This document shows positions 10,607 through 21,653 of a stretch of DNA of 64,000 nt, piece after piece (the stretch's first letter is position 1; every line of letters begins with the position of its first letter). Under the pieces are notes generated by a model. It did not search any database, had not been told where the DNA came from, and was given only the letters and a program-made list of their open reading frames with translations. This DNA is from Serripes groenlandicus. Taxonomy: Eukaryota > Mollusca > Bivalvia > Cardiida > Cardiidae. Both the position numbers and the translations under genes were made by a program. The stretch is taken from positions 8,962,554-9,026,553 of the forward strand of contig JASEVX010000010.1 in assembly GCA_031761405.1 (NCBI GenBank). The letters are read 5' to 3'.

Positions 10607-10839
10607 ATATATGAGCTGTTCCACGAGAAACCCAACATTATGAATCTGCGTAATGTGTCGACCCAGATCAGCCTAATTCGGGCCGACACATTCCGTCTCA
10701 GGGGGGATAGAGTAATGATTTATCCATGGGAGGCGATAAGTGTATGTCCGGGTTGGCCTGCGCGGAATGCTTAGGCTGTTTCGGGTCGATACTTTGCAGA
10801 GTCCACAATGTTGGTTTTCTCGTGGAACGGCTCATATAT
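10607..10839. mobile_element. MITE with GAGC(T/C)GTTCCACGAGAAA inverted ends
   Basis: Inverted termini ATATGAGCTGTTCCACGAG and CTCGTGGAACGGCTCATAT. The arms continue about 30 bp into CCCAACATT / AATGTTGG. The paralogous sequence at 21130-21160 lacks it, so the insertion is defined by an empty site. Confidence 0.75.
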
Positions 10840-10903
10840 TTTATACAAATTCGTGGAAAAAGGAAATTGCTAATTCTGAGCAACAGTGCGTCCCGTTTTC
10901 ACT

Positions 10904-11849
10904 TATTAGCTCGCCTATTCGAGGAAATAGGGGAGCTTATGTAATCACCCGAGCGTCCGCGTTGGCGTTGGCGTTGACGTTGGCGTAGCGTTGCCAGCTT
11001 GGTCAAACCTTTGCGTGCAAGGCCTTTTCTCAGACACTTTGTAAGCTGTTGCTTTGAAACTTCACACTTATTCAGGGTCATTATATAACCCTGTATGTCA
11101 AGTCCCATAACTCTTGGAATGGATTTTGACTGAATTATGCCCCTTTTTGGACTTATAATTTAAGTCAAACCTTTGCGTGCAAGGCCTTTTCTCAGACACT
11201 TTGTAAGCTGTTGCTTTGAAACTTCACACTTATTCAGAATCATTATATAACCCTGTATGTCAAGTCCCATAACTCTTGGAATGGATTTTGACTGAATTAT
11301 GCCCCTTTTTGGACTTATAATTTAAGTCAAACCTTTGCGTGCCAGGCCTTTTCTCAGACACTATGTAAGCTATTGCTTTGAAACGTCACACACTTATTCA
11401 GGGTCATTATATGACCCTGTATGTCAAGTGCCATAATTCTGGAATGGATCTTTACTGAATTGTGCCCCATTTTGGACTTAGAATGTTGGTCAAAACGTTG
11501 CGTGCAATGCCTTTTCTCAGATACTGTGAATGCTATTGCTTTGAAACTTCACACACTTATTCAGGGTCATTAAATGACCTAGTATGTCAAGTCCCATAAC
11601 TCTGGAATGGATTTTGACTGAATTGTGCCCCATTTTGAGTTATAGTTAGGCATTCAAGGCCTTTTCTCAGAAATTATATAATATATGCTGTTGCTATTAA
11701 ACGGTTTTCTTTCTTTTGTAAATTCAATTTCAACTGAATTATTCCACCTTTGGATATTGGACTTTTACCAATGCTATAACTGTTCTGAAGTATGCCCTGA
11801 TAGACGATGGCCCTGATAGGCGAGCTATATTGTCCTCCGACAACTCTTG
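10904..11849 (-). mobile_element. Helentron-like element with a 4-unit tandem core
   Basis: On the minus strand it starts CAAGAGTTGTCGGAGGACAA (5' hairpin TTGTC/GGACAA), then AGCTCGCCTAT. It ends in the exact complement ATAGGCGAGCT plus AATAAG. The core is the tandem array 11002-11640. The paralogous site at 21215-21230 lacks it, and no target duplication is evident. Confidence 0.8.
11002..11640. repeat. Tandem array, unit about 160 bp, 4 copies
   Basis: Units start at GTCAAACCTTTGCGTGC at 11002, 11164 and 11336, with a diverged one near 11489. Each carries CTTTTCTCAGACAC, TTATTCAGGGTCATTA and CATAACTCTTGGAATGGAT. The first two units are nearly identical; the last two have diverged. Confidence 0.85.
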
Positions 11850-12060
11850 TATTAGACGTACACTCAATAAATAACCTACAAAATGTTTACAAGTTATATA
11901 TGTGGATTAATGAACTAATAAGTATTGAAGAGTTTTAAAATCCAGAGGACCATGATGGTCCTGTATCGCTCACTTAAATAATTAGAACTTCAATGACTTC
12001 AAACTATACATAGTCTATTTGCAAAATAAACCATGCCCACATGTAGAAACGATCGTTACA
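11850..12060. repeat. Repeat block X copy 1 (right part) with truncated Helentron-like 5' end
   Basis: Parallels 21224-21400: ATTAGACGT, AATAACCTAC, CAGAGGACCATGATGGTCCT, ATCGCTCACT, then AAACTATACATA. The 5' hairpin GAGGACCATGATGGTCC is present but no 3' terminus is found. Confidence 0.65.
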
Positions 12061-12109
12061 TTTTCACTTGTTGACCTAGTCTCACTTTACCGACATTTTT
12101 CACGTCAGT

Positions 12110-12715
12110 GAGGTTAGGTGGACGAGTGACGAATTGACGAGTGACGAACTGTGACACTTTTTCTAAAAACTTTATTTCTTTCTTTAAGAGAATGTATCTG
12201 CACGTATTTAATTCAAGTTAGGTCCTATTTCATGTTTCATGGCGATCAGTCATTCAGAAGAGCTTCGTCAAGTTCGTCAATTCGTCAATTTAGTTGACGA
12301 AATGGACGAACAAATTATTTTTCTAAAATCTTTATTACTGTCTTTTAGATAATGTATCTGGACGTATTGAATGCAAATTAGGCCCTTTTTCAACTTCCAT
12401 GGCCATCAGTCGTTCAGAAGGCCTGCGTCAAGTCCGTCAATTCGTCAAGTGTGTTGACGAATTGGCGAAAAAATAGATACTGAATCTGAACGTATTGAAT
12501 ACAAATTAGACACTATTTCAATTATCCTGGCCATCACACATTCAGAAGTAAATTTTTGACGAAAACAATATTTTTCTAAAAACTTTATTTCTGTCTTTAT
12601 CTGGACGTATTGAATGCAACTTTGACCCTATGTCAAATGTCATGGTCATCAGTCATTCAGAAGAGCTTCGTCAAGTTCGTCAATTTTGTTGACGAATTGA
12701 CGAAAAAAATATGAT
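12110..12715. repeat. Tandem array rich in GACGAA/TTCGTC
   Basis: Repeats of roughly 150-190 bp contain TCAAGTTCGTCAATTCGTCA, TTTTTCTAAAA(C/T)TTTATT, GGACGTATTGAATGCAA and CATCAGTCATTCAGAAG. About 3.5 diverged copies, with no open frame across them. Confidence 0.75.
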
Positions 12716-12962
12716 TGTGTTTTCTGATTCCTATGATTTAAACTAACTCCTGTGATGGTGAAGAATCTAGTAGAAACTGGAGAGGCAATCCCTTGTTTAT
12801 CATATTTTGGAATGCTCCTTTCTTTATATTGTTAGTACAGTGAATATAAATAAGACCAGTTATCAGAATAGCTATATACCTCATCGAGCTTAATCCATGC
12901 CACAACCTCCCTTTGTAACTGTGCTTGCTGATTGTAATTGCCTTTGTTTTCTTTGCCGCCGA

Positions 12963-13239
12963 GCCCCGGTAGCTCAGTCGGTAGCGACGCGGCATGTCAA
13001 TCCAGAAGTTGTCAGTTCAAATCCTAGCTCGGCCAACATTCTTTCCGACGTTCGACAAAAGTCACTGTGACCTGCGTTATTCGTCTTTCACCAATGGGCT
13101 GTTTAACAGTCTATGTGGAAAAGTATGTTGTGTGGTGTACTGTAGTGGGAAAACCAGGAAACGAATGAGTAGGTGAACTGGTCGCCGTGATATGACCGAA
13201 AAAATCGTTGAAAACGTCGTTAAACCCCAATCAATCAAA
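12963..13239 (+). mobile_element. SINE-A copy (full length)
   Basis: Box A TAGCTCAGTCGG just after GCCCCGG, box B-like CAGTTCAAATCC, core CCGTGATATGACCGAA and tail TTAAACCCCAATCAATCAA. One of the better preserved heads in the window. Confidence 0.88.
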
Positions 13240-14130
13240 AGGTTCTCTTTGCCAAACTTCACTGTTGTGTACATCTTGGTATCAGCAAAGGACGGGCCCT
13301 TATATCTCTTTACTAGCAGTAAACAACATTTGATATGTCAACCTTATTACACTGAGTTCCCTAATGAAAACAATACCAATTTCGTCTACACTGTACGGAT
13401 GTGAGCTATGGCATGCTATGTCTTCTTTAGATATCAAGAACGTTGCAAACTTTGGTATTTATGTGGCAAAGAATCACAGCATTTGCAGTGTACAACATAC
13501 AATGTGAAATTGACAAACGCAAAACAACTTTCCTTCAAAGGCTGTGTAAAATGCCTACGAATTGTCTCTAAAAACCAGATTTTCAATTATCGTCTAAATT
13601 GGTTTAAAACAATTCAATGTACTCGACAAAAATTGTTTTATTTCCGATACTTTCAATTTATTGCAAAATTATGGTTTAACTGTATACATTGTATGTGCAC
13701 TCGTATCTAACTACTGGCACATTCCCTGGGGAAAAAAAAGATCTTAGAAAAGGATAGTTTTTAGGGTCGTTGAACGGAAGTTTGAATGCGAGCGTCAGAA
13801 AAGAATGAACCTCCACCATGGCTTCGACCGTTTTGTGTCTGTTCACAAAAACAGCCTTCCATCGGTATTTTTAATATTTGCCAAAACGCGCAGAAGTATG
13901 CATCATGCATAAAGTGCTATACAATTTTTAGTTATTAGCAAACACTTAAAGGAAACTGTCAGTAAGTGTGTGTAATGCCAACATATTAATACAAATATCC
14001 AGGGACGCTTACTATCCAAATGCGCTCATTTCTCAATTGAACGGAATTTATAGTTTTGAAAACATCAGCTTTTACTGTACTAATGATAGCTATACACGTT
14101 GTTAATCTTCAGGGCTTCGCTCGCTCAACA
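13240..14130. other. Unassigned intergenic sequence
   Basis: I recognise no gene or element. A plus-strand frame of 100 codons at 13408-13710 has biased composition (rich in C, K, F, Y) and no recognisable domain, and I do not call it a gene. Confidence 0.4.
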
Positions 14131-14945
14131 GTATGAGTGTATATGTGATGATTTCATGCGTGGACGCGCACCAGAATACATTTTCTAAATACAGAAAGCC
14201 ATCAACTAGAACCTGTGTATGTTTTCAACTGAAGAATAATGTGCTGTGATGTTTGTCAACGTTTATTTTGTTGTGTACTATTTCTTGAAAAGCATCAAGG
14301 CTCATTTTCTTCTAAAATATGCATTTGGGGACCGTCCGCCAGTACGTGTGTACTTTAGGTAATTGCATGCGTGGACGCGCCACAGAATACACTTCCCCCA
14401 TGCAGAAAGCTATTAGCAAGAACCAGTGTATGAAGAGATTCAACTGAAGAAGCTGAGCCCCGGTAGCTCAGGCGGTAGCGACGCGGGCTGTCAAACCAGG
14501 GGTTGTGAGGTCGAATCCTGGCTCGGCCAACTTTCTTTCCGACGATTGATAAAAGTCAATGCGACATGCGTCATTCGTCGTCCACCAATGGACTAAGTCT
14601 ATGTGAAAAAGCAGCCAGTTGCTTGGAAAGATTGTTGTGTGGAGTACTGGTGGTAGAAAACCAGGAAATGCATGAGTAGGTGAACTGGCCGGCGTGATAT
14701 AACTGAGAAATTGTTAAAAACGGCGTTAAACCCCAATCAATCAAATGAAGAAGAATATGCTGTGATGTTTATCAACGTATATTTCGTTGTGTACTATTTC
14801 TTGAAAAACATCAGCGCACATGTGCATGCATAGTTTGCTTTACGGGTCTGTTCACCAGTTCGTGTGTATGTGATAATTTCATACGTGAGTGCGCATCAAA
14901 ATAACTTCCCAATGCAGAAAGTCATCAACTAGAACCTGTAAACGT
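14130..14945. repeat. Tandem repeat, unit about 210 bp, interrupted by a SINE
   Basis: CATGCGTGGACGCGC recurs at about 14155 and 14368, with a diverged form near 14885. GTTGTGTACTATTTCTTGAA recurs near 14271 and 14785. The period is about 207-221 bp once the SINE at 14457-14744 is removed, giving about 2.7 units. Confidence 0.75.
14457..14744 (+). mobile_element. SINE-A copy with short target duplication
   Basis: The tRNA-like head GCCCCGGTAGCTCAGGCGG and the full body and tail are present. TGAAGAAG occurs on both sides (before 14453 and after 14744), consistent with a target-site duplication inside one unit of the tandem repeat. Confidence 0.88.
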
Positions 14946-15977
14946 CCAAAATCAGAACCAACGAGGTTTTACTGTACATTCAGACGATTCTTATACTAAT
15001 TGTATCAATTATGCCTTGTGATACATGTATGTTCTTGCTAACTAGGACATCATAGGCATAGGAAACTGATTGGGCAATGCTTTTCTTAATTCCAGACATA
15101 ACTGCAGTGAAATGTTAAGCCGCTTCAAGCGAATGCTCAAGTGTCTTACACTTAATGTGAGCGGTGATGACCTTGCCAAGATTGCTTGGGTCGGTTGATT
15201 GTTGCAGGTTGCGACACTAACGATCTCTTTTCAGATCCAAATAAATGGCACGGACCACAATTCGCTCTACCAATAGACTTCGAATATCATACTCCCATGT
15301 ACAATATAAAAATACTACACGTATACAAACTACATAGGACATCTAATATTATCAATAAATATAGATTATTCATGTGACAATTTGTTCATGTCTGAATTGT
15401 TCAGCTTTGACAGTTTTCTCCCTTACCCCCCTTAGGGTCCAGTTTTTATTGCATTTCTCGCATTTGTTTCATTTTCATTTTTGGAACTCTCAAAATATTT
15501 CTTGCGTACGTGCGTAAGCCTAACTACGCGCCTGAGGGTAAAACAAATCAGTCCGACATCATCAACACCTTTCCAGAGTCCGGTTTGCTCTGTTGCCGAG
15601 TTTCAAGACATCTAGAAAATATGAAAATGTCTAAACATTCAATTGTAGTTGTTGAAATAAGTGGGTATCATTGTGGGAACTATTCATGATGTCTAATTTC
15701 CCATATTGCCACAATGTTTTAAAAAAGTCCTTAAATTAATTGGATATTGAATTATTGATAGACATTTTATGACGGTCTGAAAGTAAAAGCAATGAACAGG
15801 TAGATTGTATTGATTTTACCCTTTCCGTACAGCTTAAATGGGACGTGAACAGCTAATGACTTCGCAAACAAACTGGAAAAGGAGAAATTACTTAAAACAA
15901 GCTTTATTTGTATTTTCCCACTGTTATTATATTTATCACAGTGTTCCAGATATTCACTTATTTTGCCTTTGATGTTC
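14946..15977. other. Intergenic sequence with a MITE scrap
   Basis: I see no gene. A short fragment of the TTAA MITE (CCATATTGCCACAATGTTTT) lies near 15702-15721. An ORF at 15186-15377 follows a CTCTTTTCAG that could be a chance acceptor; its product is not recognisable. Confidence 0.4.
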
Positions 15978-16137
15978 TTAACCCATTCCCTCATACAATT
16001 TCTTTTGTTACTGAATCGACTAAAAAAAACCATTGTGGTAACAGCAAAACAGTGTTAATTGTGAGCAATTTCTCCTCTTGTCACCTTGTTTTCAAAAGTC
16101 GACTGCTGCAGATGAGTCTCCAAGTGGGAAAGGGTTA
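15978..16137. mobile_element. TTAA foldback MITE (piggyBac-like)
   Basis: TTAACCCATTCCCTCATAC at the left and GTGGGAAAGGGTTAA at the right. The arms are less perfectly matched than in most copies. Confidence 0.8.
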
Positions 16138-16144
16138 AAAAAAA

Positions 16145-16233
16145 AACCAGCGAACTCAACAGTATTATTTCATGTAAAACCGTTAAATAATTAAATAATG
16201 CAATGAGTATCCGATATAACGGCTAACGCAGAG
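16145..16233. repeat. Direct repeat matching 20984-21062
   Basis: Shares CGAACTCAAC, AAAACCGTT, AATAATTAAATAATGCAATG and ATATAACGGCTAACGCAGAG with 20984-21062, on the other side of the LINE. Probably another fragment of repeat block X. Confidence 0.8.
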
Positions 16234-16349
16234 TATATATATTCTTTATTTTCTCCAAAAATGAAGAGCATTACAATACATAGAATACAATAGATTATCT
16301 GAAACATAGTATTATACATAAGAAAACATGAACACATCAAGAAAAAAAA

Positions 16350-16545
16350 AAGATTTAGAACATATAAACATGAAAATATGAAAAAATGAGCACATCAAGA
16401 AGAAAAAAGAAAGAAAAAGAGATCGAACATATAAGCATGAAAATATGAAAAAATAAGCAAGAAAAAGAGATCGAACATATAAGCATGAAAATATGAAAAA
16501 ATAAGCAATAAAAAGAGATCGAACATATAAGCATGAAAATACAAT
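16350..16545. repeat. A-rich tandem repeat, unit about 55-60 bp
   Basis: Repeats of GATCGAACATATAAGCATG and AAAATATGAAAAAATAAGCA, about 3.5 copies. Open frames across it are low-complexity artefacts. Confidence 0.85.
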
Positions 16546-16729
16546 GGGAACACTGATGAATAACTAATATGTGTGTGGTTTGTTGGAGGCTAGCGCAAGT
16601 TGTAACATTCTTGTCGAAACGAAAAACAAGGCATGCAAATGATAAATCTAGTGTATTACCCATTGATAGACCTTACGAAGTAAGTAAGGTCACACACAGG
16701 GCATGATTGAGTTGGTGTGGTTGATACAA

Positions 16730-17060
16730 AGCAAGATTGATACGGAATGAGTGAGTAAATTAGTAAATAGATGAATGAGCAAACGAATGCACGATTGAAT
16801 GGATAGATGAATGAATGAATGGAGTAATCAGGTGAGTGAGTGAATAAAAGATCGAGTGAGTGAGTGAACAAATATTGAGTCAGTGAGTGAATGAATGAAA
16901 GAATAGAAGAATATTAATGAATGAGTGAATAAATGAGTGAATGAGAGAATAAATGAGTGAATGAACGAATGAGTGAATGAACGAATGAGTGAATGAACGA
17001 ATGAGTGAATGAACGAATGAATGAATGCACGAATGAAAGTTTGTATGGATGTCAAGTCAG
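16730..17060. repeat. Degenerate (GAAT/GAGT/GAAC)n microsatellite
   Basis: Tetranucleotide tract of the type GAATGAGTGAATGAACGAAT. The best part is 16920-17030. It lies 3' of the minus-strand LINE at 17370-20860 and may derive from its tail. The His/Ser/Phe-rich frames on the minus strand are artefacts. Confidence 0.9.
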
Positions 17061-17369
17061 TCGATTAATCTAACACTCAATCAACTAACCAATGAATCAA
17101 CCATTCACTGTAATAATAACGAGTCTCAGAATGAACGACCGCACACAAGTACACCCAAACGAACGAGTGGACGAATGAGTAAATGAACGACTGAATTAGT
17201 ATTGTGAATATAGTCATCAATTTAGCATCTACATATATAGGATGTAATAACAAACGAGTTGTTTTCCTGTCAGTCACGTGGCAGTGCACCCTTTCCCATG
17301 TTCACCAGATACATACAGCTGAAAACTGTCTACATTGGTGCCAGAATGATATTGCACATTGGGACGGGT

Positions 17370-20300
17370 TAATTAACAGAATTATGTATTGACAACATAT
17401 TATAAATAATGGCGATTACACTCCGATCTGGTGTCAAGATACACAATGATGAGCTACTATCACTCGCATTATGTACCTCGAGTCCAGCGATGCAGTCTGT
17501 TATAAGATCTGGGTAAATGCTTCTTTTTTCATGAGATGCAGGATTCCATTCATGCCAGATGACTCTATAATATTTGTCCATAGTATTTTTCTAATGTTAT
17601 CATTTGCTGAGCAGAAACAAATCCTATGCAGCGCTATGTCATCTACAAGCCTTTCACACTCGCCACATTTTAGCGGATATTTTCCAGAGAATAACTTACA
17701 TAGGATGTAAACTGTTGCATAAAATGTATTTCGGCTCATATAGTTTCCCCTTAACATTTCCAAAAACATACAGGGGTGGTCTGCATAAAACAATCTATAT
17801 AGGTATGTAAGTGTTAGCTTTTGTGGTTTATTTGCCTTACGTTGTGCAAGCTCCTTTTCCCAAATGTTGGCTCGTACAATTGACTTCCAGGTTCTTTTTG
17901 ATGGAAAAATACTTAAAATAGCTGTCTTGAGAAATGTTACGAGAGAATCATACAATTCGTATTCACGTAAAATCCTGCATATATCAGGGATAAACCCATA
18001 TTTCTGTTTCATTATCCCGGAGTCAAATCGGACAATTCTATGCACAAACATTTGCTTGGACAGATATTTCGACGGGAGTCGAACCAACTGCCCAAGAAAT
18101 ATAATTTATTTCTCCACGTAATGACAACACTTCAGCAGCATTTAGCACGATTGAGTTGTTGGCAGTCAATGGCAATTTCTGAATGACTTTCAGACAGAAC
18201 ATTTGTGCTCTTTGAAGCTGTGCACTGTTTGTAACAGATAATGTATCCCAGAGCTCACATCCATACAGACATGTTGTCAAAACAAAATACTTATACAAGG
18301 ATAATAGAGTATGGACATTAAACTGGCCAGTATTACATATACTTAGTAGTGTGCTTCGGAACTTATTGCACGCTTGTTGTACGTTGTCATTGATATTAAC
18401 ATATTTGTTCAGTATAACACCGAGGTGGGTGTAGTTTGTACACTCCAGTATTAAATTATTACCCATTTGCCATTTTCTATTTTGTTTCGAGTAGTCGGTT
18501 TTACTCTCATTAAACACTTTGACAGCACATTTAGAGGCGTTGTCTTGAAAAACGCCATTTACATGAGTAATTATTACATATTTGTAACATCTGATCAAGT
18601 CCGTGTTTTGATAGACTGACTAAAACCATATCATCAGCGACCGTAAGACTACTAAATGATCTATCAAAGATACAACATCCAAGATTTGATTGCTCTAGCT
18701 CTTGTATCAGTCCATTTATGAAGAGAAGGTACAATATAGGGGAACTTTTACCGCCCTGTCTGGTACCCTGTTGTAGTTTTATAGTGTTAGATAAGACCGA
18801 ACCATTCCTTACTCGGCTTACCATTGATCTATACATAGTAATGTATGTTTTAATTAACTGATAACTTATACCGATTTCAATGAGCTTAACGAATAGTCCG
18901 TTATGCCAAACACGATCAAACGCCTGTTTAGCATCTAGAAAGCAAACATATGCCTTACTATGGTTTTCTTCGGCAAACAGAATGAATTCCTTTAAGGAAA
19001 AGACGTCATCATGCACCCTAATTGTGACTGAAAGCCGCCTTGGTGTATATTAAGCTTGTCTAAGATGACGCTTTGTGAACGACTCAGCATAATCCTTTCA
19101 AACACTTTCAGTATAGAAGAGGTAAGAGTTATGGCCCGGTAGTTAGCGGGATCATCTTTACGTTTTCTGCCACCTTTGTGAACAGTAATAATTATACCTC
19201 TATTCAGCTTTGGTGGTACGTAATTGAAGGTGAAAATTGCAGAGAATAATCTTGCTAATGTTTTAAACAATACTTGTCCGCCATTCTTTAAAATGTTCGT
19301 AATAGACATTGTCTTCACCGCACATTTTACCTAGTTTACAGGTTTTCAGTATTTCAACAACTTCGGAAGCGGTAACGGGCGGCATGTCGTTACATATGCT
19401 CCGATTCTGAAAGTTATTGACAGACATATCAACATATTGTTTTCAGCCACTATCATATCTCGAATTTTCGGACGCCTTATACAGTTTAGTGAAATAACGT
19501 TGCCATTGATCATTGATAACCGCGGCGTCTCGGTAAACAATATTATCGAATTTTATTTCTGCGCCTGCGCAAGGACTATTCGCATTGCGGCGTCGTCGTA
19601 AAAGGGTCCAAAACAAATGTATGTCTATTTCGGCAGCGCTGTCAATAATGTCATCCTGCTTTTGCATATAATCCGAGACTTTATGTCTATGGAGACGTCT
19701 GAAATTGCATTTAGCATGTTTATACTCAATATATATAGGATGAGGATTTCTTGGATTGCCAGCAGCTTTTCCAATTTGCTCATTGTGGAATGAAATGTTT
19801 TGAGTTCATCATCCCAGTAAGGTTTTAGAAAGGTTCTGAACTTTCTCTGTCTAAAGGAAAGACTTGAGACATGATGGTTGATAGCACTAACTAATCTGTA
19901 ATGCATTAAATTGATATCTTCTACTGTGTGTAAGGGTTGGTATAGGGCACTTAATAGATCATTAGACTGTTCTAAACTGTGCCGAAAACATTCTTTTTCC
20001 GTATAACTAACTTTTAACCAGTTAATATGCCGATTACTTGGCTCTGCAGCCATACTATTAATACTAGGAATATCAAAACAGCAAACAATAGGTCTATGCC
20101 TTGAGACGTTTAAACAATCATCATCGAGTATCATACTATCTGATATACAGTCTGCTTTCTCTACTGTAAAGATGATGTGATCTATAAGGCTTTCAGAAGA
20201 ATTGTCATAAGAGACAAATGACGATGCCGCTCCTGGCCGTTCAGGTAAGACACTTACCGAAAAACTATTATTTTCTAGAATAAATCGGCGAAATATGCCA

Positions 20301-20860
20301 TCTCTGCTACTAGTGCGGCTTATATTCTCATTCACTAAATTAGTGTTAATGTCACCCATAAAAATGACTGTATCAACTTCTGAGTAGGATTGCCATAAGT
20401 CGTACAGGGTATCGATATATTCGAATCTCTGTACGAATTTATTGAATGGTTTGTGCATGGTAGATACACTTGGAAAAAGTAAATAAAAGTTGTTACTTGA
20501 CACTTGAAGCTTTATCCCTACTATATGGTCATTATCTATTGACAGCGGGTAACGAAATTGTCAAATTTCGTGTGCCAAAGTATACCAACACCCCTTTACC
20601 TACACGCCTGTTACTTGGGAAAATTCAAATCTTTGTCAGACACGGCATGTGAATTATAATTAATGTTAAACGAAATAATGAAATTGAGATCCCGGCTATA
20701 TAGCCAGTGTTCGGATATACCACAACAATCAATACAATGCCTGCTAAAGCAATCTGATAGGTAAGTACAGCTCGACATTAAACCTGTGACATTCCATGTC
20801 ATTAACCTTATGTTTGCAAGTGATTGTGTTCCCATATTTTGGTTAGTCAACACCTATGTG
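17370..20860 (-). mobile_element. Decayed APE-type non-LTR retrotransposon (EN-RT ORF)
   Basis: The ORF2-like coding region is broken by frameshifts and stops. Endonuclease (20853-19700): RLMTWNVTGL, GISEHWL, FMGDINTN, SLIDHIIF and SRHRPIVC, matching the catalytic motifs of AP-like endonucleases. Reverse transcriptase (19320-18600): NYRAITLTSSILKVFERI, FLDAKQAFDRVWH (motif A), GTRQGGKSSPILY (motif B) and TVADDMVLV (motif C, a VADD variant). C-terminal region (18600-17370): LQRAQMFCLKVIQKLP and a CGECERLVDDIALHRICFC zinc-knuckle-like motif. No ORF1 was recognised. The clade is not resolved. Same family as 9000-10375. Confidence 0.92.
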
Positions 20861-20978
20861 AGAATATCTAATAAATATCGGAACCGATCTATGAACAGGT
20901 CCATAGAAATCATCGTCTGCAAAGCCAGAGTTTGGATCTTTATATCGGTAAAAACCTGGCGAGCGTTCGTCTTCAGAA

Positions 20979-21281
20979 TAATTACCGGCGAACTCAACCG
21001 TATAAAACCGTTGAATAATTAAATAATGCAATGAGTATTCGATATAACGGCTAACGCAGAGTGGGGGTTTATAATGCTTTTTCTGACACAGGCGACATTC
21101 ATGAAAAGTTCTCTGCTTTGAAAACATATAATTGAATATATAATTTTATTTTATACAAATGTGTGCGAAAAGGAAATTGCCCATTTTGCACAACAGATCA
21201 TCCCGTTTTCAATAATATTAGACGTCCGCTCAACAAATAACCTACGACAGGCATACAGAAAAGTATTGAAGTTTTAAAAAC
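20979..21281. repeat. Paralogous repeat block X, copy 2 (no insertions)
   Basis: Carries in order the segments found at 10486-10606, 10840-10903 and 11850-11942, without the MITE and Helentron-like insertions of copy 1. It therefore serves as an empty-site reference. It lies directly 5' of the minus-strand LINE. Confidence 0.75.
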
Positions 21282-21652
21282 CAGAGGACAATGATGGTCC
21301 TATATCGCTCACTGAATTAATAGAACTTTAATGTTTTCAAACTATACATATTTGCAAAATGAGCCATGCCAACTACTGACCATGTAGCAACAGATCGAAA
21401 TAATTTGAGCATTCTTGGTAGAGGTTCTCCTAAGGCACATTTGTTTAAAATATTTTGACCAAGAAGACTTTTAAAGTTTTCTATGAAATAAAATTATTTG
21501 CACAACTTTGAAAGAGGACCATTCAAGGAAAATTTATTATTATGATGAATCTGGTTAATTGAATTAGGTCGAGTCGTTTGTAAGAAAATGTGAACAGACG
21601 ACGATGGACAGCGAGTGATCATAATAGCTCATCCCGCACTCGGGTGAGCTAA
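21282..21652 (+). mobile_element. Short Helentron-like element
   Basis: Starts CAGAGGACAATGATGGTCCT (5' hairpin), then ATCGCTCAC. Ends GCACTCGGGTGAGCTAA, whose GTGAGC complements GCTCAC. It has no long tandem core. The next element begins immediately after it. Confidence 0.65.
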
Positions 21653-21653
21653 A

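Noticed and set aside
13408..13710. 100-codon plus-strand ORF
   Set aside because: Biased composition, no domain, no splice or promoter context, in a repeat-rich region.
1788..14530. tRNA-like sequences with box A and box B (e.g. 2512, 12963, 14457)
   Set aside because: They are heads of SINEs: each continues into the same 200-bp body and tail, anticodon arms do not fold well, and many copies exist.
15186..15377. 63-codon ORF after a possible CTCTTTTCAG acceptor
   Set aside because: No recognisable product and no partner exon.
16656..17055. His/Ser/Phe-rich ORFs on the minus strand
   Set aside because: Translation of the GAAT/GAGT microsatellite.
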